DNA of 64,000 bases, from positions 56,631 through 120,630 of the forward strand of contig CP081162.1 in NCBI GenBank assembly GCA_025141675.1. Reading direction: 5' to 3'. Every line of letters starts with the position of its first letter. Within the stretch, counting starts at the first letter, position 1. The translations under genes and the position numbers were made by a program. This stretch comes from Rhodobacteraceae bacterium S2214 (lineage in GTDB: Bacteria > Pseudomonadota > Alphaproteobacteria > Rhodobacterales > Rhodobacteraceae). The notes beneath the pieces were generated by a model. The model saw only the letters and a program-made list of their open reading frames with translations, was not told where the DNA came from and searched no databases. Below, piece by piece: positions 1 to 8,100 of the stretch.

Positions 1-43
1 GAAGCCCCGATGATTGGAATGATGCAAAGAGCAAGCAGCTGGG

Positions 44-244
44 ATGCCGACGGCAGTGGTGTGTCGCAGGCATGGCCTCAGCCGCGCGTCATTCTACAAG
101 TTCAAAGCCAAATACGGCGGTATGAACGTGTCTGATACCCACCGCCTTAAATCGCTGGAAGGCGAGAACGCTAAGCTGAAGCGTCTGCTGGCCGACACAA
201 TGTTGGATAATGTTGTCCTGAAAGATCTGCTGGGAAAGAACTGA
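44..244 (+). pseudogene. IS3 transposase OrfA, 5' end damaged
   Basis: The 66 readable residues match the C-terminal two-thirds of an IS3/IS407 OrfA: a helix-turn-helix (PTAVVCRRHGLSRASFYKFK) followed by a leucine-rich coiled segment (LKSLEGENAKLKRLLAD). The upstream frame in bases 1-43 has stops, so the usual N-terminal part of this roughly 85-90-residue protein is frameshifted or missing. Family-level identification is firm; function as a transposase subunit is lost. Confidence 0.7.
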
Positions 245-1143
245 CGACGCCGAATGTGCGATGGGCTGCAGTACTCAGGGCGATGCAGGAACATGATAAC
301 TCACAACGTCGTGCGTGTAGGCTTGTCGGTGTCGATCCGAAGACCGTCGAGCGCGACCGGCCACCGGACAATCCAAAAGTTCGCGAAGAGATGAATGCGA
401 TTGCCAGCAAGCGGCGTCGGTTCGGTTATCGCCGGATCGGCGTGCTGTTAGAGCGCAAGGGAATGATCATGAACCACGAAAACTGTACCGCATCGTCACC
501 GAGGAAAAGCTGGGCGTCAGGCGGCGAAGAGGTCGCAAGCATGCGCGTAGATCACGAACACCCATGCCGGAGGCTTTGCGACCTAGTGAGCGTTGGTCGT
601 TAGATTTTGTGTCTGACACGTTTGGCGCGTGCCGTAAGTGCCGCATGTTGGCAGTGAACGACGATTGCTGCCGCGAGAACCTGTGCTTGGTGGCCGACAC
701 CAGCATCTCTGGTGCGCGGGTGGCACGGGAGCTGGATGCGCTTGTGCGTGTCTATGGGAAGCCGGCTTGTATTGTCACTGATAACGGCACGGAGTTCACC
801 AGTCGCGCGACCCTAAAGTGAGCCGGTGATAACGGCGTTGATTGGCATTACATCGAGCCCGGAAAGCCCCAGCAGAACGGATTTATCGAAAGCTTGAATG
901 GCAGCCTGCGGGATGAGCTGCTGAACGAGGAGATATTCGACACATTGGATGATGCCCGCCGCAAACTGTCCCTTTGGCGATACGACTACAACAACTTCAG
1001 ACCACACTCATCGCTGGGAAACCAAACACCGGCTGAAGCGCGCTGAGCGCTTGAACAATTTGAGGGCTCCGCGCACGACGCGCTTGCCCAAACAGACGAC
1101 GGAGAATATGAAATCCAGACCTGCAAACTCTACATTAAAATGA
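244..1143 (+). pseudogene. IS3 transposase OrfB (DDE integrase), broken
   Basis: Three fragments of one rve/DDE integrase are visible. The first (about 256-470) reads through KRRRFGYRRIGVLL. A frameshift near 470-485 moves the continuation (LYRIVTEEKLGVRRRRG, then RPSERWSLDFVSDTF, then CIVTDNGTEF) into another frame. An in-frame TGA at 819-821 falls where a Trp codon is expected. The conserved C-terminal part ([19 protein letters not shown]) follows, and a second TGA at 1044-1046 cuts the last 30 codons. All catalytic blocks are recognisable but the gene is dead. Confidence 0.8.
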
Positions 1144-1213
1144 GGGAGCCTCGGGGGGCAGTTCACAGCTGCGATTTTAACCTTGGGGAATTCAGCGCAA
1201 TTGCCACAAACGC

Positions 1214-2230
1214 TCATTTAGCAGGCCTTTGCCGCGGAGTGGGGGCCGTGTGAGTCCAAATCAACGTGCCATGTGAGATGGCTGGCCCGATAAATTCTTC
1301 ACCACTGTGGAGTTGATCAGGTCGCATTTGCCACCCGCCGTAGACATCAGACACGCGGTTCTCCAATAACCCGGCCAAACTCGCAGACGGGGCGACACCG
1401 CTGGTTGCGATGATCGCGTCCAAAATGGTTTGTCTGCGCCAAACCGCATGAAGATCATCGGTTTGGGTCGAACCCGCTTTGGCTGAGAGGCTGCGTTCAA
1501 AATCATCATAGATCGTCTGGATTTGATCGGCTGGTTGCCCCGCAAAATGACCCGCATGCGCAATCCGGAACAGGATTTCACTACTGACGATACCTGACGC
1601 AGAAAAGGCATAGGTGTCGTAGAAGCTGCGCGCATTGGTACCTTGTGGTGTCTTTGCCTCGCGCCAGGGATCAGCGCCGAAGTCCAACAGCATGAGCATG
1701 CCTTCCAGGTTATCCGGGGAATGTAGCAAGGCCAAGTGGCCGCTGTTGTCTCTGAAATATTGGGCGTCGGGGTCGCCGCCGTTTTCGAGATAGAGCTGCA
1801 AGAACGGGATACTGGGCGTGTAGTCCGCGAAAGGAACGGCGCGACGGCCTTGCCTCATATCAAGCGCATTAAAGACCATCAAATCGCGTGCATATCGCAC
1901 ATTAGCGCCTGCAGCGACGAGGGCTTGGGCGGCCGGAAAGTTTTCTTGCAAAAGCGTATCGTTTAACAGGATAGATGAGGCGCGGTCAGGAGGGCCGTAG
2001 GCCGTGTTCAAGGCATCGTTGCCTACAGAATCTAGCAAGGTTTTGGCAGGCACCTGACCGGCGTGAATGTCGGCCGCAATTTTTTGAACTTCAAGGGAAG
2101 CGTTTGGATAGGCGGCCTGAATTTCTGATGGGATCGACATCGCTTGCCTGTCCTGTGCAGAAAAAGAATAGACAATGGCTAACGCTACTGCGCACCCAAT
2201 AATGCCTGCGATGATGAGGCGACGCATCAT
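1214..2230 (-). CDS. Exported ankyrin-repeat-like protein, candidate T6SS immunity protein
   Basis: 338 residues. The N-terminus has a short Arg-rich stretch and one hydrophobic segment (LIIAGIIGCAVALAIVYSF), consistent with a signal peptide or membrane anchor and a periplasmic body. The middle has two ankyrin-like units (AAQALVAAGANVRYAR around residues 95-110; LQLYLENGGDPDAQ and MLLDFGADPW further on). It starts one base beyond the stop of the vgrG remnant, so it belonged to that vgrG unit. Exported ankyrin proteins are common next to periplasm-acting T6SS effectors, so an immunity role is plausible but inferred. Its cognate effector, if any, appears to have been lost in the deletion that removed most of the vgrG. 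Confidence 0.6.
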   Translation of the reverse strand: MMRRLIIAGIIGCAVALAIVYSFSAQDRQAMSIPSEIQAAYPNASLEVQKIAADIHAGQVPAKTLLDSVGNDALNTAYGPPDRASSILLNDTLLQENFPAAQALVAAGANVRYARDLMVFNALDMRQGRRAVPFADYTPSIPFLQLYLENGGDPDAQYFRDNSGHLALLHSPDNLEGMLMLLDFGADPWREAKTPQGTNARSFYDTYAFSASGIVSSEILFRIAHAGHFAGQPADQIQTIYDDFERSLSAKAGSTQTDDLHAVWRRQTILDAIIATSGVAPSASLAGLLENRVSDVYGGWQMRPDQLHSGEEFIGPAISHGTLIWTHTAPTPRQRPAK

Positions 2231-2231
2231 G

Positions 2232-2873
2232 CTAGGTAATCTTGACCTTATCGGCCAAGAGCTCGGCCAGATCGCTCGCGACGTTGAAAATCTTTTTGCC
2301 GTTCACTCGGATATTTCCATCGCTTGTCATTGTCAGTTGAGTAGGTCCGCAGGTGAGACGGATTTCTTGATCGGCCTCGATGTGAATATTCTTCTTGGCG
2401 AAAAGATCGTAAGAGGTCCCGACATTCGTCGATTTGCGTTCACCGACTTATTCAGAGTGCGACTCACCTACCGTTTGCACCTTACTGCGTTCGACCGAGA
2501 CCGTGAGGTTACCTTGTCCGCGCGGCCCCTCGCCTGGTCGTCCAATTTGGTTTGCGCGGGGTCCCAGTGGAAGTGCACCACGATCCCGCCGTATTCGTCG
2601 CAATCGATTTCGCCTTCGCCAACCATGACCGCCGTTTGCGGGCCTTGCACGGTGCCGTGGGTTTTGTCCGCGATCTTGGTTAACGCACAAGCGTGCGACG
2701 TCTTTGCCGGGACCTTGTGCGAGGTGATCGGTCTTGGCCAATGCTTCGATGCGGGAAGTGAATAACTCGTTGAGATGTTCTTCTCCGTCAAAGCGTAACA
2801 GGTTAAACACATCCTGCCCAAGAATTGTGGACAACGAACCCATACGGTCATTTTGCTTGAAGATGGCGTTCAT
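2232..2873 (-). pseudogene. vgrG: vgrG remnant, internally deleted
   Basis: Three VgrG pieces are fused in a 0.64-kb stretch. The first 50 or so residues (MNAIFKQNDRMGSLSTILGQ) closely match the start of the intact VgrG at 19152. They join abruptly to the gp5 OB-fold core (VQGPQTAVMVGEGEIDCDEY) in a shifted frame, skipping about 300 residues. This joins in turn, through another frame, to a spike-tip C-terminus (GTSYDLFAKKNIHIEADQEI) ending at a TAG at 2232-2234. An intact VgrG is about 680 residues. The gene is a deletion product and cannot make a functional spike. Confidence 0.85.
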
Positions 2874-2973
2874 GTCGCTGATCAATCCCAGCACTTCGTT
2901 ACCAGCACCACAATAGGAGATGATCCTCGATTGGCAACTATTGGTTGATAACCTTGCGCAAAACACGCGTCGG

Positions 2974-3933
2974 TTAGGCGAAACGGTTAAGGTACCCGTC
3001 GACGACCGCGGCGCGGGCAGGGTCGTAGGATGGGATCCCGCCCAACGTGCTGGATCGCAACATGTCACGGCTGGTAAATGCGGGGGCGAGGTAGGCGTAG
3101 GCGTCTTTGTAGGCCGTGATGTCTTCGTTCGCGTCAACGTCGCCCCAGATCGGGGCGGGACCTGCGGTGACGATCCGCATGTTGGACAGGTCTTCGATGG
3201 TTAAGCTCGGGGCAGGGGCGGCGGTGATGCGATCTGTAAACATATGACCGACGTAGGTGCGCCAGCCGAGTTCGGTGATGCCCGCTTGGTAGGGGCCTTT
3301 GTTCTGTTCCCAAACCTTGTTCCATTGCGTACAAGCTGGATTGCCCATCCATTCGCCCAATGTAGCAGTATGGAAGCGGGTCGATACGTTGGGCAGATTT
3401 CTATCAGCCAATCCGCTGATCGGGGATTTGAAGAACCCAAACCCTTGATATCCCGCCATCAATTTGGCCGATCGCAAGGCGTGATCGCTGGCCTGCGCAA
3501 AGGTATCGCGGTTGGGATGATCGTGCGGAACTGCAATGTCGATCACGATGAAGGTCGGATAAACCTGCGTGATGCTGAGGAAAGGCACTGCTGGTTTCCC
3601 GATCGCATTCGTGTCGGGACCATACAGACGCATTCCGGTATGGGTATTGAAACCGTTCGCGATCACCTCTCTCATCCGCTTCAATTTCGTGGCTGTGGGT
3701 TTCACCAGTTTCGGCGTCCACCGTGATTTACCGGACGTCGCGGCATAAGCGACGTCGGGACCGAAGTTGTCCAAGAACGCCTCGAACAGATCAGACGCGC
3801 AGGTCTTGTTCGCATCATCCGACAAAGCCCCATCTAGCGCCGCACAAACGCGCAACGCAGGCATCGCGATGGGAGTTGGCGTCGTCAGGTGGTGGGAAAA
3901 GAGGGTGATGGTCATGTCTGTGCGATCGGTCAA
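2974..3933 (-). CDS. DUF3396 / TsiV-type T6SS immunity-like protein
   Basis: 319 residues without a signal peptide, so probably cytoplasmic. The layout resembles the DUF3396 (type VI immunity) family: a central segment with RLYGPDTNAIGKPAVPF, a mid-part with HALRSAKLMAGYQGFGF, and a GWRTYVGHMFTDRI motif typical of the family's conserved Gly-Trp block. Its start overlaps the stop of the preceding exported gene by four bases (ATGA), indicating translational coupling within the third adaptor module. Known family members neutralise T6SS effectors; here the partner is probably the unrecognised protein at 5093-6394, but the pairing is inferred. Family assignment is by pattern only. Confidence 0.6.
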   Translation of the reverse strand: MTDRTDMTITLFSHHLTTPTPIAMPALRVCAALDGALSDDANKTCASDLFEAFLDNFGPDVAYAATSGKSRWTPKLVKPTATKLKRMREVIANGFNTHTGMRLYGPDTNAIGKPAVPFLSITQVYPTFIVIDIAVPHDHPNRDTFAQASDHALRSAKLMAGYQGFGFFKSPISGLADRNLPNVSTRFHTATLGEWMGNPACTQWNKVWEQNKGPYQAGITELGWRTYVGHMFTDRITAAPAPSLTIEDLSNMRIVTAGPAPIWGDVDANEDITAYKDAYAYLAPAFTSRDMLRSSTLGGIPSYDPARAAVVDGYLNRFA

Positions 3934-5096
3934 CGCTGCGCATATCCAGCTCTAGTTTCAAGTTCTTCTACCAAATTGCAAATACTGAGTAGACCTTTCA
4001 TGGCCCCACCAGCTTCACGTGGTTGCGTATAATGGCGATCCCATGCGCGTGTAGAATGATAGCCTGCATAGCTGAATGGTTCATCGACAAGGCGTTCCAA
4101 TCCCCAAGCAAGCCGTTCCTGGCGAACTGGGTCAACTAGTAAATCGCCTCCGAATTCGGGTGGACCGAGGGCCGCATAAAGCCCCTCAAAGACGACCTGT
4201 GATTGCGTGGGGGTATATTGGCGTTTCGGTGTCTCTAAATTGGAAAAGCACTCTCCCACTTGGTTTGCTCTGATGGCCGCGTATTGGCTTTGGAAGTTCA
4301 TATGCAATTCCAAGTTGAATTTGCGATCCGACCAAGGCGTATCAGACGGTATGCTGAGATCTGTGTGTGTAGTCAGCTCCGCTCGGACGAGTGTGCCATC
4401 CGGTTGAATCCAAGCTCCTAAAACTGGTCGCCCAATCATCTCCAGGGCCTGAATGTTGTCGGATGTGTAGGCATCCGTGGTTTGGTCTATGTAAGTTTCA
4501 ACGATGTCACGGCGCGAGATGTTGCCTGCGGGATCAAATATCGCCTGATGCGGACAAGGGGTGGTGACCTTTACATCGGGAAAGCGGTTTTTGTAGCAAT
4601 GCCCTTTGAAGGGGATCCATTCAAAGCCATCCAGCAAATCTATGATCTCAAGGATAGGAGCAATATCTTCTTGCGGCGTCGTCGCAACAGCATTCGACAT
4701 GTCCGTCATGTCGGGACGTTTATTTGGCGTGACCGCTGCGAAGTTATAGTAACGTAGATCAAATTCTTGAACGATAGATCCAGATACATACAGATCGCCG
4801 TAGATTGGGAAATATGGAATGGTCGCCGTTTCTTCCCCATCGCGCAGCCGGATCAACGTGTAGCCATCGCGTTCATTCATGAATGATGTCAGCAGAATTT
4901 GAGCGTAGGTATCATAGGGTGACAAAAAGAGGTCATCCAACGCATAAGTCGACTTATCAAGATTTTCAGCCAGATGTGTTTTCAGATCGACGTCAAGAAC
5001 CGGTATGTCGCGGGTCGTATTCGCCCAAGCAAAACCAGCTACACCAGCAATCAAAATGCCGGTTGTCACGGCGATGGTCTTAGCCTTGTGAATCAT
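3930..5096 (-). CDS. Exported protein of unknown family, partner of the putative effector upstream
   Basis: 388 residues from the ATG at 5096, chosen because it overlaps the upstream stop as ATGA and begins a clear signal peptide (MIHKAKTIAVTTGILIAGVA, then GFAWA before the mature start). The mature part is rich in aromatic and acidic residues and has paired cysteines (GHCYKNRFPDVKVTTPCPH), compatible with a disulfide in the periplasm. I do not recognise the family. Position directly after a signal-less candidate effector and before a DUF3396 gene suggests a periplasmic immunity or accessory factor. It could alternatively be a second effector domain exported by Sec. Confidence 0.55.
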   Translation of the reverse strand: MIHKAKTIAVTTGILIAGVAGFAWANTTRDIPVLDVDLKTHLAENLDKSTYALDDLFLSPYDTYAQILLTSFMNERDGYTLIRLRDGEETATIPYFPIYGDLYVSGSIVQEFDLRYYNFAAVTPNKRPDMTDMSNAVATTPQEDIAPILEIIDLLDGFEWIPFKGHCYKNRFPDVKVTTPCPHQAIFDPAGNISRRDIVETYIDQTTDAYTSDNIQALEMIGRPVLGAWIQPDGTLVRAELTTHTDLSIPSDTPWSDRKFNLELHMNFQSQYAAIRANQVGECFSNLETPKRQYTPTQSQVVFEGLYAALGPPEFGGDLLVDPVRQERLAWGLERLVDEPFSYAGYHSTRAWDRHYTQPREAGGAMKGLLSICNLVEELETRAGYAQR

Positions 5097-6394
5097 CCAG
5101 CGCTCCTGATGCGGCCCAAATCTGCGTATAGAAGTTGTTGCAGGTCGGGCGGCCCGTCTATCATGTCGTGGTCGGGACCAGCACTTTCGAACAGGGTCTG
5201 CGGTTGATATGCAGGCCAATTAAACTCATTCTGTTCGGCCTTGACCCAGTGGAGAACAACCTCTTGGAACCAAGGGGTGCGAACATTTGGGTTTGTGAAG
5301 TCTTCGCCATGATCCTCTGGTTTGAACGAGTACATCAAGGGTTGTTCTCGGAACGGCACACCGCGCTGCGTCAGAAAGTGAGCTTCTTTAGAGAACGAGA
5401 ATTGTGCCCGAATGCCGTTAAACCGCGGCGATGTTCCGTAGCCAGAGCTGCCGCCTAGCTGAACGGACTCCAATGCGTTCATGAAATTCTTGAAGTCAGA
5501 ATTGGACCCCAGTGATGACGCTACATGACCCGGCACCGCAGGGCCAAGTGTATACATAAAGTTTTGCAAAATATTGCGTTGTTCGTGGTCAACGATTTTC
5601 ATGCTTCCGGGAATATCTCCGGCAGCGAGAGCCCGCAGTCCTGCTCGCAGATAGCCACCTTCTTCCGATCCAAAACTGCCATTTGGTGCAAAAGTATGGT
5701 GGTCGTGCGCGTGGTTGGCACGCACGTATTCCACAAACCGTTCAAAGCACTCCATAAACTCGTCAACGCGACCGTCACGGAAGTAGTTGAAGCGTTGTTC
5801 GTGCATTTGGCAGAACCATAGAACTGCCCCCAAGTCGGTATAGATTGAGAGGTTTCCGTAGACGAGCCGTCGTAGGCCTGCACGTGTTGCTTCGTATCCG
5901 ACGCCTGTCATGACGCTGGCAACCAGTTCTTGAAAATCGAGCGTCGGACCTGCCCAATCAGGCGAAATTTCTGTCCCGTCGGGCATGATGAGGTCCGCCG
6001 GGCCGCGTTGCCTGGTGCTTCCCCAAGCCTCAAGCGTTTCAGCTGCAAGATCTAAGGCGTAGCCAATGTGTGTTGACCCAAAAGCCGCCCCACCTGCAAA
6101 TTTTAGCCGCTTCGCTTCGCCCAAAGGCTGAAGATAAATCTTTGCGTAATCCGCTGAAATAGCCATGTTTCGACGTCGAAATGACCGGAAGTCCTCGACC
6201 CGGCAGACGTCGTCGTAGCACATATCTTTAACGCGCATGACCTTGGCCATGACCTGTGCGAACAGCAACTCGCACTCGCATTCGTGGCATCCAGCAGCGA
6301 CAATTCCGCCTGCAGGTGTTTGGGCGGAAAACGGGTTCGTACCCCCGCCGCCAGTGTCAGCTTGTTGGTAGACCGGTTGAGGAAAACTAAACAT
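5093..6394 (-). CDS. Putative T6SS effector of unrecognised family
   Basis: 433 residues without signal peptide or clear membrane helices. The N-terminus is a Gly/Pro/Gln-rich loading-type tail (FSFPQPVYQQADTGGGG) followed by a Cys pair (GCHECECELLFAQVMAKVM). The middle has a His-rich motif (NHAHDHHTF, around residues 215-225) and several conserved-looking aromatic stretches (WFCQMHEQRFNYF, LHWVKAEQNEFNWPAYQ). It starts inside the end of a DUF4123 adaptor gene (8-base overlap) and is followed by an exported protein and a DUF3396 immunity gene, the usual place for a T6SS cargo effector. The His cluster could bind metal. Activity is unknown. Confidence 0.5.
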   Translation of the reverse strand: MFSFPQPVYQQADTGGGGTNPFSAQTPAGGIVAAGCHECECELLFAQVMAKVMRVKDMCYDDVCRVEDFRSFRRRNMAISADYAKIYLQPLGEAKRLKFAGGAAFGSTHIGYALDLAAETLEAWGSTRQRGPADLIMPDGTEISPDWAGPTLDFQELVASVMTGVGYEATRAGLRRLVYGNLSIYTDLGAVLWFCQMHEQRFNYFRDGRVDEFMECFERFVEYVRANHAHDHHTFAPNGSFGSEEGGYLRAGLRALAAGDIPGSMKIVDHEQRNILQNFMYTLGPAVPGHVASSLGSNSDFKNFMNALESVQLGGSSGYGTSPRFNGIRAQFSFSKEAHFLTQRGVPFREQPLMYSFKPEDHGEDFTNPNVRTPWFQEVVLHWVKAEQNEFNWPAYQPQTLFESAGPDHDMIDGPPDLQQLLYADLGRIRSAG

Positions 6395-7319
6395 GGCCGT
6401 ACCTATTCTTGCGTGCCTCTTCGTGGACTACACTTAACACGTGTCCTAAATTTGGCGTGTTCGCCATATCATAACGGGTTTCGGCGGGTTCGCCAAATAG
6501 CCAGCTTGCAGCGACGTAGTCGGCAATTGATTGTTCATCTGTTAACCCCAGAACCGAGCGGGCCCGCAAAATACCTTGGTATGCGATCTCGTCCATTTCA
6601 TGACGGGGCGGGGCGTGTTGATAGTCTTGCGTGATCCAAGTGCTGAGACGCGTCGCGAACTGACGCAGCGATACATCGCCCAGTGCGGCGATATCCGCAT
6701 CGCGCAGCGCGAAAGCCGTTTGTGGCAGATCTTTTTGCAGTATTTGTGCCGGAAAGACCGTTGCTGTCTTTTGAGAAGGGTCACAAGTTAAAAACGGTCC
6801 GATACTCAGTAAGCGCGCGATCGTAGTCGGGTCGCCGTTATGCAACAAACCAGTGAGATAGGGAGCCTCCCAAAAGCGGAAATAATACCACTTCCCTTTT
6901 GGGTCTCGGACTTTGGTGAATTTGCGAAAATGTGCCCAGATGACGTCAAATTGCGCGTCTGAGCGCAGGTAGATGCCCTGTACCATATCCCACAAGTGCC
7001 ACGGAGCATCGGACGCCGTAAACAAGTTACGCGTGAAGTCGTTGTCGCCTTTAATTTGGATCAGCCACGGGGCCACGTCTTTATATTCATCATAAGCCGC
7101 CCCTTTGAACAGGCAACGATGTGGCAATCCGGAACCTACCAGCATTTCGGCCAAGTTGGTGACCTTGGCCGCGTCGATGATGGCGTAAGTAGGGATATCT
7201 GCAGGTTCTAGCAGTGGACGTAACAAAGCGTCGGGAACCGTTTTCGGGGCCACTGCCCCAAATTGGGTTTCAAGCGGGGTGACGCCTTCGATCAGCGTTA
7301 TGGGGCCTTGGCCTGCCAA
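6387..7319 (-). CDS. DUF4123 T6SS effector chaperone/adaptor (module 3)
   Basis: 310 residues. The family hallmarks are present: an N-terminal YAIIDAAKV block, the CLFKGAAYDEYKDVAPWLI motif, a WDMVQGIYLRS segment and the KGKWYYFRFWEAPYL motif that ends the DUF4123 core at about residue 165. A helical C-terminal extension probably recognises the cargo. Family members (Tap/TEC) load a specific effector onto the VgrG tip. The gene overlaps the putative effector downstream by eight bases, so that protein is its likely client. This is the third DUF4123 gene in the cluster; all differ in the C-terminal half. Confidence 0.9.
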   Translation of the reverse strand: MAGQGPITLIEGVTPLETQFGAVAPKTVPDALLRPLLEPADIPTYAIIDAAKVTNLAEMLVGSGLPHRCLFKGAAYDEYKDVAPWLIQIKGDNDFTRNLFTASDAPWHLWDMVQGIYLRSDAQFDVIWAHFRKFTKVRDPKGKWYYFRFWEAPYLTGLLHNGDPTTIARLLSIGPFLTCDPSQKTATVFPAQILQKDLPQTAFALRDADIAALGDVSLRQFATRLSTWITQDYQHAPPRHEMDEIAYQGILRARSVLGLTDEQSIADYVAASWLFGEPAETRYDMANTPNLGHVLSVVHEEARKNRYGHV

Positions 7320-7329
7320 ATCTCAGGCC

Positions 7330-8100
7330 CTAATCAGCCGCGCTTTGGGCCATCGCCCGCAGTGTCAAGATTTGACTGTTCACGATACCCCGCGCCCCAA
7401 GAAAGAGCGCCGTATTGATGAACCATAGCAAAGGGGCTGCGAAACCAAGTGATGCCTCGCCTCCGCCGATGGTGAGCGGAACCAATGTGGGCCCAAAGAT
7501 GATCAGAACAAAGACGGCGGCGAATTCGACGATGCCCCGCAGCGTGCTTTTGTGTTCGCGCATGATGGCATTGACTGCACCACCACGATCAAACGCACCT
7601 CCGGGCAATAGATGTAGGTGACCGTCATTTAGAACGATGCGTTCCGCCGCAACCTGTTTCACGTCGTTGTCCGTGATGGCGGTGTTCACGCGTTTCAGCA
7701 CCCACAAAGACCAAAGGCCGGCAATAAGTGTGCCCGCGATTACGGGAATAGATCCCAGCACCGCAACGGCTATTCCAAGCGCAGATATCAGCGGAACGAA
7801 GTAAAGGAATCCGGCAAGGAAAAGCGCAAGCCCCAACGCGCGTCGTTTCAGGAGCAGAATTGCTGCTACGAATTGGACTCCAAACGCTAATATCGGGACC
7901 CCAAAACTTATGATTGCGGTGAGCGGAGGTGCACTGAAGTCGAACATGACATCTGGGTTGGCTAACCCGACAAGTGCTGAAAGGTAAAACAGCGGTGCGA
8001 TGATTGCGACCCAAAAACCGGCAGTCTTTAAAATGGTGCCCCAGTTTTCAGGTGGTTCACCAAAACGAATTCGGATGCTTAAGAGTGACTTGAGCGACAT
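7330..8100 (-). CDS. Integral membrane protein, likely immunity to the glycine-zipper effector
   Basis: 256 residues from the ATG at 8100, which shares one base with the TGA of the upstream effector. At least five or six hydrophobic segments are visible: LKTAGFWVAIIAPLFYLSAL, TAIISFGVPILAFGVQFVAA, a GLALFLAGFLYFVPLIS hairpin, and two more near the C-terminus. A short hydrophilic loop (about residues 150-190) separates the halves. Inner-membrane multi-span immunity proteins typically protect against pore-forming effectors, which fits the neighbour. No enzymatic motif was seen. Confidence 0.6.
   Translation of the reverse strand: MSLKSLLSIRIRFGEPPENWGTILKTAGFWVAIIAPLFYLSALVGLANPDVMFDFSAPPLTAIISFGVPILAFGVQFVAAILLLKRRALGLALFLAGFLYFVPLISALGIAVAVLGSIPVIAGTLIAGLWSLWVLKRVNTAITDNDVKQVAAERIVLNDGHLHLLPGGAFDRGGAVNAIMREHKSTLRGIVEFAAVFVLIIFGPTLVPLTIGGGEASLGFAAPLLWFINTALFLGARGIVNSQILTLRAMAQSAAD

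Larger units (their letters stand above)
1..1165 (+). mobile_element. IS3 family (IS407-like) element, degraded, left end outside window
   Basis: Remnants of an OrfA/OrfB transposase pair run through this stretch, and the right end carries a recognisable inverted-repeat terminus: on the minus strand it begins TGAACTGCCCCCCGAGG at about 1165, as in IS407-group ends. The left terminus lies before base 1. The reading frames hold at least one frameshift and two in-frame stops, so the element cannot make its own transposase. It marks the left boundary of the T6SS payload island. Confidence 0.8.
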
